A DNA stretch of 64,000 nt from G963665925 sp963665925 (GTDB lineage: Bacteria; Bacillota; Clostridia; Peptostreptococcales; Acidaminobacteraceae): positions 806,001 through 870,000 of the forward strand of contig OY762511.1 in assembly GCA_963665925.1 (NCBI GenBank), in the 5' to 3' direction. Each line of letters starts with the position of its first letter. Position 1 is the stretch's first letter. Shown here piece by piece: positions 6,798-15,345 of the stretch. A program made the position numbers and the translations under genes. A model generated the notes under the pieces. It did no database searches. It was not told where the DNA came from and saw only the letters and a program-made list of their open reading frames with translations.

Positions 6798-7469
6798 ATG
6801 AAAAAAGGGGATATATTGTGGGGTGGAGGACTGCTGGCAGTTATTGCATTTCTAACAGTTCCCGCAACGCACAATGTTTTTGTGAGCGCGTCATCAAGTC
6901 ATCCGCTCATGATGGCTTTCGTCAAGTTCTTTGTTCTGGGTACAATGGGTGAAGTCCTTGGCGGACGTATTGTGGCCGGAGACTGGGTTCGTCCAAAGGG
7001 ACTGCTGCTCAGAGCACTTGTTTGGGGATTCCTGGGTATCTTTATCGCACTTGCTTTTACAATCTTCTCAACGGGTGTCACAGCCCTTATTGGAAAAGGA
7101 CTGCTTCCAATGTTTGCTGAGGGCTCACTTGGCGCAAAGGTTCTGACTGCATTCTTCATCAGTGCATTCATGAACATTATCTTCGCACCAACCATGATGG
7201 GTTTTCACAAAATTACAGATACCTATATCGACCTTGCAGACGGAAAGCTTGGCAACATTTCAGGTGTTCCACTACCACAGGTAGTCAGCGCGATCGACTT
7301 CCAGGGTCTTGTCGGTTTTGTCTTCTTCAAGACTATTCCATTCTTCTGGATTCCTGCACATACGGTGACATTCCTGTTGCCGCCTGTTTATCGTGTACTG
7401 ATGGCCGCATTTCTGGGAATCGCACTTGGCGCAATTCTTGGATTTGCCAAGAAACGCAAGACTGCTTAA
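6798..7469 (+). CDS. Multipass membrane protein, function unknown
   Basis: A 223-aa protein with about five or six hydrophobic segments and a basic C-terminus (KKRKTA). Conserved-looking features are a glycine-rich GEVLGGR motif in the second helix, WVRPKGLLLRALVWGF before the third, and NIIFAPTMMGFHK in the middle. I do not recognise a family with confidence; the pattern slightly recalls Mpv17-like membrane proteins but this is not firm. The frame extends upstream to 6756, but the promoter -10 box overlaps that ATG and AAAGGGG precedes the ATG at 6798, so the shorter form is chosen. It appears to be a single-gene unit, closed by the hairpin at 7524-7574. Confidence 0.75.
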   Translation: MKKGDILWGGGLLAVIAFLTVPATHNVFVSASSSHPLMMAFVKFFVLGTMGEVLGGRIVAGDWVRPKGLLLRALVWGFLGIFIALAFTIFSTGVTALIGKGLLPMFAEGSLGAKVLTAFFISAFMNIIFAPTMMGFHKITDTYIDLADGKLGNISGVPLPQVVSAIDFQGLVGFVFFKTIPFFWIPAHTVTFLLPPVYRVLMAAFLGIALGAILGFAKKRKTA

Positions 7470-7523
7470 TCTCGGGAATTTAAGGTATGCATTAACTCAC
7501 AAAACCTTATACCAGATAAAATC

Positions 7524-7574
7524 AAAGAGGACCGCAATTCATGGAGTCATCCATAAATTGCAGTCCTCTTTTTG
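7524..7574. terminator. Bidirectional terminator between the membrane protein gene and rbsB
   Basis: AAAGAGGAC pairs with GTCCTCTTT, and CGCAATT..ATTGC and ATGGA..TCCAT pair inside with small bulges. T-runs follow on the plus strand (TTTTTG). On the minus strand it serves rbsB, which ends at 7631. Confidence 0.8.
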
Positions 7575-7630
7575 TATTGTTTCTTATTTTAAATTCAAGC
7601 CGTCAACCTACAGACAACTTAAAAGAGGGG

Positions 7631-9400
7631 CTATTTAACCAGCATCAGATCGACTGGTACGTATGCATCTACGCTCTCGCCCAGCAATACCTTGAGTGCA
7701 CTTTCAACACCCAAGCTGCCAATCATTGCAGGTTGCTGCGCTACAGTAGCAGCAAGTTCGCCGTTTTCAACAGCTTTTACTGCGTCATCTGTAGCATCAA
7801 AACCAACCACCTTGATATCCTTGCCAGCCGCTTGGATTGCCTTAAGAGCACCAAGTGCCATTTCGTCGTTATGCGCAAATACAGCATCAATTTCAGGCTG
7901 TGCCTGAAGAATGTTTTCCATTACAGAAAGACCTTTTGTTCTGTCAAAGTCTGCAACCTGACGTGCCACCACTTCAATATCCTGACCTTCGAGAGCCTTG
8001 TTGAAGCCTTGGCCACGGTCTCTAGCAGCCGATGTGCCTGCAATACCTTCAAGTTCAACGACCTTACCACTTCCACCAAGCAGTTCAACGATGAAGTCAC
8101 CTGCCATCAGACCCCCTGCAACGTTATCTGAAGCAATGTGTGTTACGACATCACCCGCATTTGCACCTCTGTCCAGGGTCAGTACAGGTACACCTTTACC
8201 ATTTGCCATCTTGATGGCATTGACAACGGCATCAGAGTCAGTCGGGTTGATTAGAATAACACTTACATCTTGAGTAAGAAGGTCTTCCATGTTTGCCAGT
8301 TCTTTTGCAGGGTCATTCTGTGAATCCAGTACAACAAGCTCAAGATTCAGCTCTTCAGCCTTTTTCTCAGCACCTTCCTTGAGTGTTACGAAGAAAGGGT
8401 TGTTGAGCGTCGAAACAATCAGACCCATTTTCTCGCCACTACCCATTAGGGCAGCAGCTTCTTCTTCACCGCCACCAGCTTGAGTGATGAGTTTCAGGTC
8501 AACTGGAATAAAGGCTTCAACTGTTTTACCGTCGATTGTATCTTTTGCAGCACTTACGCCCAGGGAACCGATTTTTTCAGGCTGCTGTGCAACAGTTGCT
8601 GCCATTTGTCCTGCTTCTACTGCTTTGACCGCATCATCTGTAGCATCAAAACCCACTACGATGATCTCTCTGCCTGCAGATTCTATAGCAGTCACCGCAC
8701 CCAGTGCCATCTCGTCATTATGCGCAAATACTGCGTCGATTTCAGGCTGTGCCTGAAGAATGTTTTCCATTACAGACAGACCCTTTGTTCTGTCAAAGTC
8801 AGCAACCTGACGCGCCACCACTTCAATGTCAGTCCCATCAATTGCCTGGTTGAAGCCTTGACCACGATCTCTTGCAGCAGATGTTCCCGCAATGCCTTCA
8901 AGCTCTACAGCCTTGCCTTTTCCGCCTAACAGCTCAGCTATGTATTCGCCGGCCATTACACCACCAGATACATTGTCTGAAGCGATATGTGTTACGACTT
9001 CACCAGCATTGGCACCTCTATCCAGTGTAATTACCGGTACTGATTTTTCATTTGCCATCTTGATGGCATTGCCAACAGCATCCGAGTCTGTTGGGTTGAT
9101 CAGAATAACATCCACTCCTTGAGTCAGAAGATCTTCCATGTTTGCAAGCTCTTTAGCCGGGTCATTCTGCGAATCCAGAACAATCAGTTCAAGGCCAAGT
9201 GTGCTTGCCTGTGCCTCAGCACCATCTTTTAGTGCAACGAAGAATGGGTTGTTGAGTGTCGAAACGACAAGACCCACTTTGCCGGCTGCAGCTTCCTGAG
9301 CCGCCGGTGCCTCCTCTGTTTGCTCAGCAGGTGCAGAACAGCCTGCAAGCATACCTATAATCATTACCATGACCATAAGCATTGACATAAACTTTTTCAT
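7631..9400 (-). CDS. rbsB: Ribose-binding lipoprotein with two tandem RbsB domains
   Basis: Substrate-binding component of the ribose ABC importer, here twice the usual length (589 aa against about 300). A lipoprotein signal peptide ends in LAGC (Cys21). Domain 1 covers about residues 41-307 and domain 2 about 324-589, joined by an acidic/Gly linker. Both are complete periplasmic-binding-protein type 1 domains with the same ligand-pocket motifs: STLNNPFF, TLDRGAN, AARDRGQGFN, AHNDEMALGA, GFDATDDAV and ATVAQQP. None of the ribose contacts looks lost in either copy. The two halves are also very similar at DNA level (7634-8431 and 8480-9280), pointing to in-frame duplication with possible gene conversion. 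It is the last gene of the rbsKDACB operon, 22 bp after rbsC. Two binding domains per lipoprotein should raise local receptor number; an alternative is that the halves differ in affinity or sugar. Confidence 0.95.
   Translation of the reverse strand: MKKFMSMLMVMVMIIGMLAGCSAPAEQTEEAPAAQEAAAGKVGLVVSTLNNPFFVALKDGAEAQASTLGLELIVLDSQNDPAKELANMEDLLTQGVDVILINPTDSDAVGNAIKMANEKSVPVITLDRGANAGEVVTHIASDNVSGGVMAGEYIAELLGGKGKAVELEGIAGTSAARDRGQGFNQAIDGTDIEVVARQVADFDRTKGLSVMENILQAQPEIDAVFAHNDEMALGAVTAIESAGREIIVVGFDATDDAVKAVEAGQMAATVAQQPEKIGSLGVSAAKDTIDGKTVEAFIPVDLKLITQAGGGEEEAAALMGSGEKMGLIVSTLNNPFFVTLKEGAEKKAEELNLELVVLDSQNDPAKELANMEDLLTQDVSVILINPTDSDAVVNAIKMANGKGVPVLTLDRGANAGDVVTHIASDNVAGGLMAGDFIVELLGGSGKVVELEGIAGTSAARDRGQGFNKALEGQDIEVVARQVADFDRTKGLSVMENILQAQPEIDAVFAHNDEMALGALKAIQAAGKDIKVVGFDATDDAVKAVENGELAATVAQQPAMIGSLGVESALKVLLGESVDAYVPVDLMLVK
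7634..8431 (-). repeat. Second half of the rbsB tandem duplication
   Basis: DNA coding for the C-terminal RbsB domain. It aligns along its length with 8480-9280, with long nearly identical runs (for example around 7874-7960 against 8728-8815). Confidence 0.85.
8480..9280 (-). repeat. First half of the rbsB tandem duplication
   Basis: DNA coding for the N-terminal RbsB domain, without the signal peptide. Its partner copy is 7634-8431. Confidence 0.85.
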
Positions 9401-9422
9401 TTAATTCTCCTCCTCTTTCTAT

Positions 9423-10364
9423 CTATTTCTCTTTTTGATCCAATAACACCGCAACGAGAATCACAAGCCCCTTGGCAAGCATCTGGTAGTAAGATGTCAC
9501 GTTAAGCAGATTCAGTGCGTTGTTAAGAATACCAATTATCAGGGCGCCTACGATGGTTCCTAGAACAGAACCTACGCCGCCTGCAAGCGATGTTCCCCCG
9601 AGAACAACCGCAGCGATGGCGTCCAGCTCGTAGCCCGTTCCCGCCGTTGGCTGTGCAGAGGATAGACGGGATGTAATGATCATGCCGCCAGCGGCTGCAA
9701 GGGCACCGCTCATACCGTATACAAAGAGCTTGACGCGGTGTACACTCACACCCGAAAGCTTTGTCGCCTCTTCATTGCCACCCGAGGAATAGACATAACG
9801 TCCAATGGTCGTGTGCTTCAGGATGAAATAACAGGCTCCAAATATCAGGGCCATAATGATGATTGGATTGGGCACCCCAAACAGATAACCATTTCCGATT
9901 TTTGAAAATGCCTCCGCATTGGCCTCGTATCCTGCACTGATCGGTTTACCGTCAGTGAATACGAGTGTCGCGCCCCTGAAAACCGTCATCGTAGCCAGTG
10001 TCACGATAAATGGCTGCAGCTTTCCCTTTGATATGATGAAACCATTGACAATACCAATACCCGTACCAATGGCAAGTGCCGCAAGTACCGCAACCGCAGC
10101 AGAAGCGCCGCCTGCCAGAAGATAGGCTGAAACAGCACCGCTGATTGCAAGAATGGATCCTACAGAAAGATCGATTCCACCTGTCAGGATTACAAAGGTC
10201 ATGCCAGCAGCAATAATGGCATTGACTGAGGACTGCCTGAATACGTTGAACATGTTCGACCACGTCATAAAACGGTCGCTCATGAATGATATGATTATTG
10301 AAAATCCAATCAGGCCGATAATGGATTGAAAACGACCCAACTGCTCTTTTACATTCTGTTTCAT
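9423..10364 (-). CDS. rbsC: Ribose ABC transporter permease RbsC
   Basis: Integral membrane subunit of the ribose importer, a dimer forming the channel driven by RbsA. The 313-aa protein has about eight to ten transmembrane helices, the family signature GGIDLSVGS early (about 61-69), the cytoplasmic coupling loop with GRYVYSSGGNEEATKLSG (about 187-204), and the conserved AVVLGGTSLAGGVGSV segment near the C-terminus. Length is normal. It follows rbsA by 2 bp, so translation is almost certainly coupled, and precedes the tandem rbsB. Confidence 0.95.
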   Translation of the reverse strand: MKQNVKEQLGRFQSIIGLIGFSIIISFMSDRFMTWSNMFNVFRQSSVNAIIAAGMTFVILTGGIDLSVGSILAISGAVSAYLLAGGASAAVAVLAALAIGTGIGIVNGFIISKGKLQPFIVTLATMTVFRGATLVFTDGKPISAGYEANAEAFSKIGNGYLFGVPNPIIIMALIFGACYFILKHTTIGRYVYSSGGNEEATKLSGVSVHRVKLFVYGMSGALAAAGGMIITSRLSSAQPTAGTGYELDAIAAVVLGGTSLAGGVGSVLGTIVGALIIGILNNALNLLNVTSYYQMLAKGLVILVAVLLDQKEK

Positions 10365-10366
10365 GT

Positions 10367-11860
10367 CTACTCCCTTCCCAAACCAACTGCTAAACGCATG
10401 ATGTGCTCCTGATTTGCACTGTCTCTATGAATCACACCCGAGACGGTGCCTTCGTGCATGACCATGATTCTGTCACACATGCCAAGAAGTTCAGGTATTT
10501 CCGATGAAATCATCAGAATCGCCATACCGCGTTCCTTGAAGGCATTCATCAAGTCATAAATCTCTTTTTTTGCCCCGACGTCGACCCCACGGGTCGGTTC
10601 GTCGAGTATCAGGACTTTCGGCTCTGTCATTAGACTCTTAGAAATGCTGACCTTCTGCTGATTTCCTCCCGAAAGGAATTTGACCTTCTGTGCCAGTGAC
10701 GGGGTCTTGATGGACAGCTGACTTACGAAGTCGTCCGCTATGTCATTCTCCATCTTCCTATTGATGACCCCCATTGGCGCAATTCTCTTAAGGGCAGACA
10801 TGGACATGTTTTCCCGCACCGACATGCCCAGTACCAGCCCATCCTTCTTTCTATCTTCAGATACGTACGTAATGCCGCTTTCAATGGCCTGCTTCTCACT
10901 TTTAAAAGATACAGGCTGTCCATCGAGAACAAGACTTCCCGATTTCACCCCGTAGTGTCCGAACAGGGTTTTGGCAAGCTCTGTTCTGCCCGCGCCCATC
11001 AGACCTGCCACACCGAGGATCTCACCTTCTTTAATTTCAAAGTTCACATCGTGAACATATTGGTTCTCAAGATCAGAGACGCTGAGCACCACATTTCCGG
11101 TCTTGGTATCGATATATGGATACTGCTCTTCCAGCTTTCTGCCGACCATAAGCTCTATGAGCCCGTCTTCGTCAATATCAGAAACTGGCTTTTCAGCAAT
11201 AAACTGTCCATCACGCAGAATTGTGACGTCATCACAGATTTCAAAGATTTCCTTGAGTCTGTGAGAAATGTAGACAATGCTCTTGCCTTCTGCCTTGAGA
11301 TCCCGAATGACTTGAAAGAGCGCCTCTGTTTCCTGGTCCGTGAGAGCATCGGTCGGCTCATCCATAATGATCAGCTCGGCATCCAGTGAAAGGGCCTTGG
11401 CGATTTCAAACATCTGCTTGTTTCCAATGGAAAATCTTTTGACCTTCCTGGCCGGATCGATGTCTATGCCAAGTGCGTCCAACAGACCTTTTGACTTTGC
11501 CATAAGCTCTGACCAGTTTATGATTCCAAATCCTTTTTTCGGCTCTCGACCGAGAAAGATATTTTCACCGATTGACATTTCCTCAATGAGATTCAGTTCC
11601 TGATGAATGATTGCAATGCCCAGTTCCTGAGCATCTTTAGGTCCTTTCATGTCCACTTCCTTGCCCTTGTAGAAGATGCTTCCTTCCGTCTTGGCATAGA
11701 CACCTGATAAAATCTTCATCAATGTGGATTTGCCAGCACCATTCTCTCCTAGAAGGGCCATCACTTGACCTTCATATACATTGAGATGGACGTCATCAAG
11801 GGCTTTTACGCCAGGAAAGGTTTTGGTAACATGCTTCATTTCCAGTATCTTATTACGCAT
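10367..11860 (-). CDS. rbsA: Ribose ABC transporter ATP-binding protein RbsA
   Basis: Cytoplasmic double-ATPase subunit of the sugar importer. The 497-aa protein has two ABC domains: the first with Walker A GENGAGKST (about 37-45) and Walker B LIIMDEPTDAL, the second with the altered P-loop GLMGAGRTE typical of RbsA/MglA, and LSGGNQQKVSISKSL with Walker B VLILDEPTRGVD. The degenerate second site is normal in the family. The gene sits 13 bp after rbsD and 2 bp before rbsC. In the first domain the Q-loop/signature region reads RFSIGNKQMFEIAKAL, also family-typical. Confidence 0.95.
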   Translation of the reverse strand: MRNKILEMKHVTKTFPGVKALDDVHLNVYEGQVMALLGENGAGKSTLMKILSGVYAKTEGSIFYKGKEVDMKGPKDAQELGIAIIHQELNLIEEMSIGENIFLGREPKKGFGIINWSELMAKSKGLLDALGIDIDPARKVKRFSIGNKQMFEIAKALSLDAELIIMDEPTDALTDQETEALFQVIRDLKAEGKSIVYISHRLKEIFEICDDVTILRDGQFIAEKPVSDIDEDGLIELMVGRKLEEQYPYIDTKTGNVVLSVSDLENQYVHDVNFEIKEGEILGVAGLMGAGRTELAKTLFGHYGVKSGSLVLDGQPVSFKSEKQAIESGITYVSEDRKKDGLVLGMSVRENMSMSALKRIAPMGVINRKMENDIADDFVSQLSIKTPSLAQKVKFLSGGNQQKVSISKSLMTEPKVLILDEPTRGVDVGAKKEIYDLMNAFKERGMAILMISSEIPELLGMCDRIMVMHEGTVSGVIHRDSANQEHIMRLAVGLGRE

Positions 11861-11873
11861 CCTGCCACATCCT

Positions 11874-12272
11874 TTAGAAGATTACACCTGACTTTAAAAT
11901 AACATTGGCATACGGCGTGCATTCACCCGTACGTATGACAGCCTTGGCCGATTTTGTCTGTACCTTGAAGCTTTCATGCGACACATAGGTCACAGGCACA
12001 TCAGACAGCAGACCTTTGATTTCAGATTCCACAGCTGGATTCATGGTCTTGATTTCTTCTGCAAGAACGTAGCCCTCACATTCAAATGCCTCCAGCAGCG
12101 TCTTCAAGACTTCGATAAAGCCGGGTGTGCCTTGCTTTACTGCGATATCAATACGTTTTACACCTTCCGGAACAGGAAGGCCCGCATCTCCGATGACGAT
12201 TTCATCGGTATGTCCCATCTTGCTGATTACCTCAATTATGTCCGCGTTGAGCAGTGAACTGCTTTTCATCAT
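11874..12272 (-). CDS. rbsD: D-ribose pyranase RbsD
   Basis: Interconverts beta-pyranose and beta-furanose forms of ribose, giving ribokinase its preferred furanose substrate. It is a 132-aa protein that forms ring oligomers in the family. The N-terminal motif with GHTDEIVIGDAGLPVP carries the conserved catalytic His and the adjacent Asp, and the C-terminus has the expected RTGECTPYANVILKSGV. Start ATG overlaps the rbsK stop by 4 bp (ATGA), and a second ATG follows directly. It lies between rbsK and rbsA as in the Bacillus-type rbs operon. Confidence 0.95.
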   Translation of the reverse strand: MMKSSSLLNADIIEVISKMGHTDEIVIGDAGLPVPEGVKRIDIAVKQGTPGFIEVLKTLLEAFECEGYVLAEEIKTMNPAVESEIKGLLSDVPVTYVSHESFKVQTKSAKAVIRTGECTPYANVILKSGVIF

Positions 12273-13189
12273 TTCCGCTTCACTCCTTCAAATTTTTCAA
12301 TCTCCGCAAATGTCGGCAGTGAGCTTTGTGCGCCGTGCTTTGTCACTGTCACGGCACCCACCTTCATGGCAAATTCCATTGCCGACGCCATGCTTTCACC
12401 CTTTGATAGGGCTGTCAGCAAACCACCAATAAAGCTATCTCCAGCGGCTGTCGTATCCACCGCATCTACCTTGTATCCATGGACATGGTGTTTATCACCT
12501 GTATGATTCATGTAGAGCGCCCCGTCTTTTCCAAGCGTAATGATCAGTTCCTTTACGCCTGTATCAAAAAGTGCCGCAGCCCCCTTTTGCAGGTCCTCTT
12601 CCGACTCGGCCGAGTAGCCTGTGAGAACTTCAAACTCCGTTTCATTGGGAACCAGCAGGTCCACATTCGCAATGAGGTCTCTCGACAGTTGTCTTGCCGG
12701 CGCCGTATTCAGGACCGTCATTAGGCCCTTTTCTTTTGCCATGGCAAAAGCCTTCTCAATGGTTTCTATAGGTGTCTCGAGCTGGGCCAGCAGGATATCC
12801 TGTCCGTCGAAATCCGCCGATAAAACGTTTTCAGGGACCATTGAAAAATTAGCGCCCGGTATGACCACGATGGAATTGTCCCCATCATCATTTACCATAA
12901 TCAGCGCCGTTCCTGTTGGTTCAGCTTCAACAAACTTTACGCCTGAACCGTCCACACCGCTTGACTCAAGTGCTTCCTTGAGCTTGCTTCCAAAGTCATC
13001 TGAGCCTACACGGCCAATCATGGAAACCGCTCCGCCAAGTTTTCCGATTGCCACAGCCTGATTTGCGCCCTTGCCGCCCGGTATTTCGCTGAACCCGTTT
13101 CCAAGCACCGTTTCACCAACTTTAGGTGTCGCGTGTACATTTGTGACCAAATCCATGTTCAGGCTTCCAAGTACCAGTATCCTCTTCAT
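12269..13189 (-). CDS. rbsK: Ribokinase RbsK
   Basis: PfkB-family sugar kinase phosphorylating D-ribose to ribose 5-phosphate in the cytoplasm. The 306-aa form starts MKRILVLGSLNMDLV and carries the two PfkB signatures: GGKGANQAVA near residue 40 and DTTAAGDSFIGG near 250, the latter with the catalytic Asp and anion hole. The frame continues upstream to 13258 through sequence that includes the LacI-type operator, so the longer form is not credible. GGGAGTG 5 nt before the ATG at 13187-13189 fixes the start. It is the first gene of the rbsKDACB operon. Confidence 0.95.
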   Translation of the reverse strand: MKRILVLGSLNMDLVTNVHATPKVGETVLGNGFSEIPGGKGANQAVAIGKLGGAVSMIGRVGSDDFGSKLKEALESSGVDGSGVKFVEAEPTGTALIMVNDDGDNSIVVIPGANFSMVPENVLSADFDGQDILLAQLETPIETIEKAFAMAKEKGLMTVLNTAPARQLSRDLIANVDLLVPNETEFEVLTGYSAESEEDLQKGAAALFDTGVKELIITLGKDGALYMNHTGDKHHVHGYKVDAVDTTAAGDSFIGGLLTALSKGESMASAMEFAMKVGAVTVTKHGAQSSLPTFAEIEKFEGVKRK

Positions 13190-13204
13190 CGTTTCACTCC
13201 CTTG

Positions 13205-13220
13205 GGTTAAACGTTTAACC
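13205..13220. promoter_or_regulatory. RbsR (LacI-type) operator before rbsK
   Basis: The perfect 16-bp palindrome GGTTAAACGTTTAACC has the central CG dyad of LacI-family sites. It sits 15 bp upstream of the rbsK start. A nearly identical site is found at the rbsR promoter (14289-14303). Confidence 0.85.
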
Positions 13221-13242
13221 TTATAAAAAAATATATACTTCT

Positions 13243-13262
13243 GGGCATAGGCGTCCATGCCC
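13243..13262 (-). terminator. Possible terminator or attenuator between rbsR and rbsK
   Basis: GGGCAT pairs with ATGCCC, with GG/CC continuing the stem past one bulge. On the minus strand it is followed within about 10 nt by a run of seven Ts. It could end the rbsR transcript and insulate the operator-controlled rbsK start, or be attenuating read-through from rbsR. Confidence 0.4.
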
Positions 13263-13268
13263 AGATTG

Positions 13269-14270
13269 CTATCTTGTGGTCCCTCGAATCACGAGGTGTG
13301 TTTTCAGGTTTTCAAGCTCGATGTCTTTTTCAGCCCCCTGAATCATGCCGATTAGAACGCGACCTGCCTGATAGCCCATTTCATAGTTGGGCTGCTTGAC
13401 CGTTGTCAGCTCCGGACTGACCATCTGTGCCATATAGATGTCATCATACCCGATAATGCCGACCTTATTCGGAACGTCAATCCCCTTTTGATGAAGCGCT
13501 TTCATGGCACCAAGGGCAATCAAGTCATTGCCACAGAATATACCGTCAAAATCTACGTCTTTTTCCAGCAGGCGCTTTACGCCCTCAAAGCCCCATTCAC
13601 CTGAGTAATCTCCAGAAAGCAAATGGTCTTTTGGAGGCGAGACCCCCTTATCGGAAAGAGCGTTCAAGTATCCCTTATAACGCTGCTGAGCCGGTTTTGA
13701 AGTCATGGGACCCGATATGTGATATATCTTGCTGTAGCCACGTGTCACCATGTAGGAAACGGCTTCATAGGCGCCCTCTTCGTTATCGACAACAATTTTT
13801 TTCTGTGATCTCAGGCCGTCGATATCCCGGTCCACTGTGATGACTGGAATTTTCACACGCTTAAGCGCACTGCTAATTTCTGTCCTGCTGCTTGATGCCG
13901 TGAATATGATGCCATCGACCATCTTTTCCTGCAGCATGTCTATGTATGCATCTTCCTTTTCCAGGCTATTGTCTGAATTGCACAGAATCAGAGTATAGCC
14001 TTCCTTGTTGGCGACATCTTCAACACCGCGGGCAAGCTCCGGGAAGAATGGATTGGTAATGTCAGGGATTATCAGACCAAGTGTCTTCGTCTTTTTGGTA
14101 ACCATGGAACTGGCAATCCGATTCGGCACATAGCCAGACTCTTCAATAATTGCCATGACGCGCATACGCGTCGCTGATGAAATTTTCTCATCTTTGCCGT
14201 TGACGACCTTTGAAACCGTTGCAGTAGAAACCTCTGCCAGTCGTGCAATGTCCTTAATTGTCACTTTCAA
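13269..14270 (-). CDS. rbsR: Ribose operon repressor RbsR (LacI/GalR family)
   Basis: DNA-binding repressor, 333 aa. The N-terminal LacI-type HTH (TIKDIARLAEVSTATVSKVVNG, residues about 3-24) includes the hinge region to about 60, followed by a type-1 periplasmic-binding-like effector domain (LGLIIPDITNPFFPELARG onwards). The start is a TTG at 14268-14270 with AGGTG 8 nt upstream. Palindromes matching a LacI-type operator lie at its own promoter and before rbsK, so it should control both itself and the ribose genes. The inducer is presumably ribose or a phosphorylated derivative. Confidence 0.92.
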   Translation of the reverse strand: MKVTIKDIARLAEVSTATVSKVVNGKDEKISSATRMRVMAIIEESGYVPNRIASSMVTKKTKTLGLIIPDITNPFFPELARGVEDVANKEGYTLILCNSDNSLEKEDAYIDMLQEKMVDGIIFTASSSRTEISSALKRVKIPVITVDRDIDGLRSQKKIVVDNEEGAYEAVSYMVTRGYSKIYHISGPMTSKPAQQRYKGYLNALSDKGVSPPKDHLLSGDYSGEWGFEGVKRLLEKDVDFDGIFCGNDLIALGAMKALHQKGIDVPNKVGIIGYDDIYMAQMVSPELTTVKQPNYEMGYQAGRVLIGMIQGAEKDIELENLKTHLVIRGTTR

Positions 14271-14288
14271 TCTAATTTCACCTGCCTA

Positions 14289-14303
14289 GGTTAAACGTTT
14301 ACC
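14289..14303. promoter_or_regulatory. RbsR operator at the rbsR promoter
   Basis: GGTTAAACGTTTACC, one base shorter in the right arm than the perfect site at 13205-13220. It lies immediately downstream of the rbsR -10 box, where bound repressor would block initiation. Confidence 0.8.
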
Positions 14304-14306
14304 TTG

Positions 14307-14334
14307 ATTATAACAAGAACGTGTTCTTTGTCAA
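14307..14334 (-). promoter_or_regulatory. Sigma-A promoter of rbsR
   Basis: On the minus strand TTGACA (14329-14334) and TATAAT (14307-14312) are separated by 16 bp. Both boxes are perfect consensus. Confidence 0.85.
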
Positions 14335-14356
14335 ATGTAAAAATAAATTCATACAT

Positions 14357-14396
14357 AAAAACAGCCTGTCAGGATAATCCTGCAGGCTGTTTTTTT
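14357..14396. terminator. Terminator between rbsR promoter and the 14461 gene
   Basis: CAGCCTG pairs with CAGGCTG and, after a single bulged base, CAGGAT pairs with ATCCTG across a 1-nt loop. A-runs and T-runs on the two sides (AAAAA and TTTTTTT) allow termination in either direction. It serves the minus-strand gene ending at 14461. Confidence 0.85.
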
Positions 14397-14460
14397 AATG
14401 GGTCTGCCCATTTCATAAATTTTTTACGCAATTGCCGACATTTAAAAGATTCCCGTCGAT

Positions 14461-15237
14461 TTAGTTCACACTGTAGACGATATAGCCAGAAGTCTGCGGT
14501 GGGTAAATCATAGTCATGAACTGTGGTGATGCAACGTGAATATAGGCACCGATCTCAACTTCCGTATTGATAAAGGTATAGGCTTTTGAAGTACGCACAA
14601 TTAGTTTGATGGGCTGATTATCAGAACCCAGCTCGTCACGCAGGGTGATTGTCATCATGCCTGTTTCATCGTAAGCGATATCGGAAACATAACCCTCGTG
14701 CGTTGCCGCTTCATAATCAGTCAGTGTCAGATTTCCCTCTTCAACCATGACCCCAATGCCCAGAATCTCCACTAGAAATTCTGCAGGTACATATACATGC
14801 CCGCCAAAATCGATTGGGGCACTACTCAGTCTTACAGGCGCCATTCTATTTCTGAAATAGGCATTCTCACCAATGGTAACCGATGTATAAATTGCGCCCT
14901 TTGAAATGTCAATACGCTGCGTTTCCTTGTTCCAGTCTACCGTGAAGCCCATAGCGGTCAGACTCTCACTGAGGGGAATCATTTTGACACCGTTGAACTG
15001 GACCACTGGAAGCGACTCAGAAACAGCCGCCTCATTGTAGATGACCTTGCCGTTGAAATAATTGTTCGATACAGCACCATCCATGATTTCTACCGCTGTG
15101 TTCACCGCTGTGACCGGCGCAGAAATCAGTACAGGCTCTACAAAGTGTGTCTCTGTGTCTGCAAATGCCATCCCTGCCGAGCTCAGTGTCATACCTATCA
15201 TAAGTGCCGCAATTTTTCTTGTCATTGATTTATGCAT
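14461..15237 (-). CDS. Secreted protein with copper-amine-oxidase N-like domain
   Basis: A 258-aa exported protein. A signal peptide (KIAALMIGMTLSSAGMAFA, cleavage probably after AFA near residue 26) is followed by a region of about 120 residues that resembles the copper amine oxidase N-terminal-like domain (PF07833 type): VKMIPLSESLTAMGFTVDWN, then TVTIGENAYFRN and the repeated HVYVPAEFLVEILG half. In Firmicutes these are non-catalytic modules in cell-surface proteins. The C-terminal 80 residues are a beta-rich domain ending in SGYIVYSVN. AGGAGG precedes the start ATG. No enzymatic residues are visible, so a cell-envelope or adhesive role is only an inference. It is followed by a strong terminator. 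Confidence 0.8.
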   Translation of the reverse strand: MHKSMTRKIAALMIGMTLSSAGMAFADTETHFVEPVLISAPVTAVNTAVEIMDGAVSNNYFNGKVIYNEAAVSESLPVVQFNGVKMIPLSESLTAMGFTVDWNKETQRIDISKGAIYTSVTIGENAYFRNRMAPVRLSSAPIDFGGHVYVPAEFLVEILGIGVMVEEGNLTLTDYEAATHEGYVSDIAYDETGMMTITLRDELGSDNQPIKLIVRTSKAYTFINTEVEIGAYIHVASPQFMTMIYPPQTSGYIVYSVN

Positions 15238-15345
15238 TTTAATCCTCCTAATATACTATGGTTCAACAGGCTGGTCCTGTTGTCAAATTCACCTTGTGTT
15301 TTGCTTTTCGATATTAAGACGATCTTCGGCATAAAAAAGTTCCCG

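Noticed and set aside
7541..8929. Plus-strand open frames of up to 196 codons
   Set aside because: They run antisense to the repeated rbsB domains, are Ser/Cys-rich and recur in both halves only because the DNA is duplicated.
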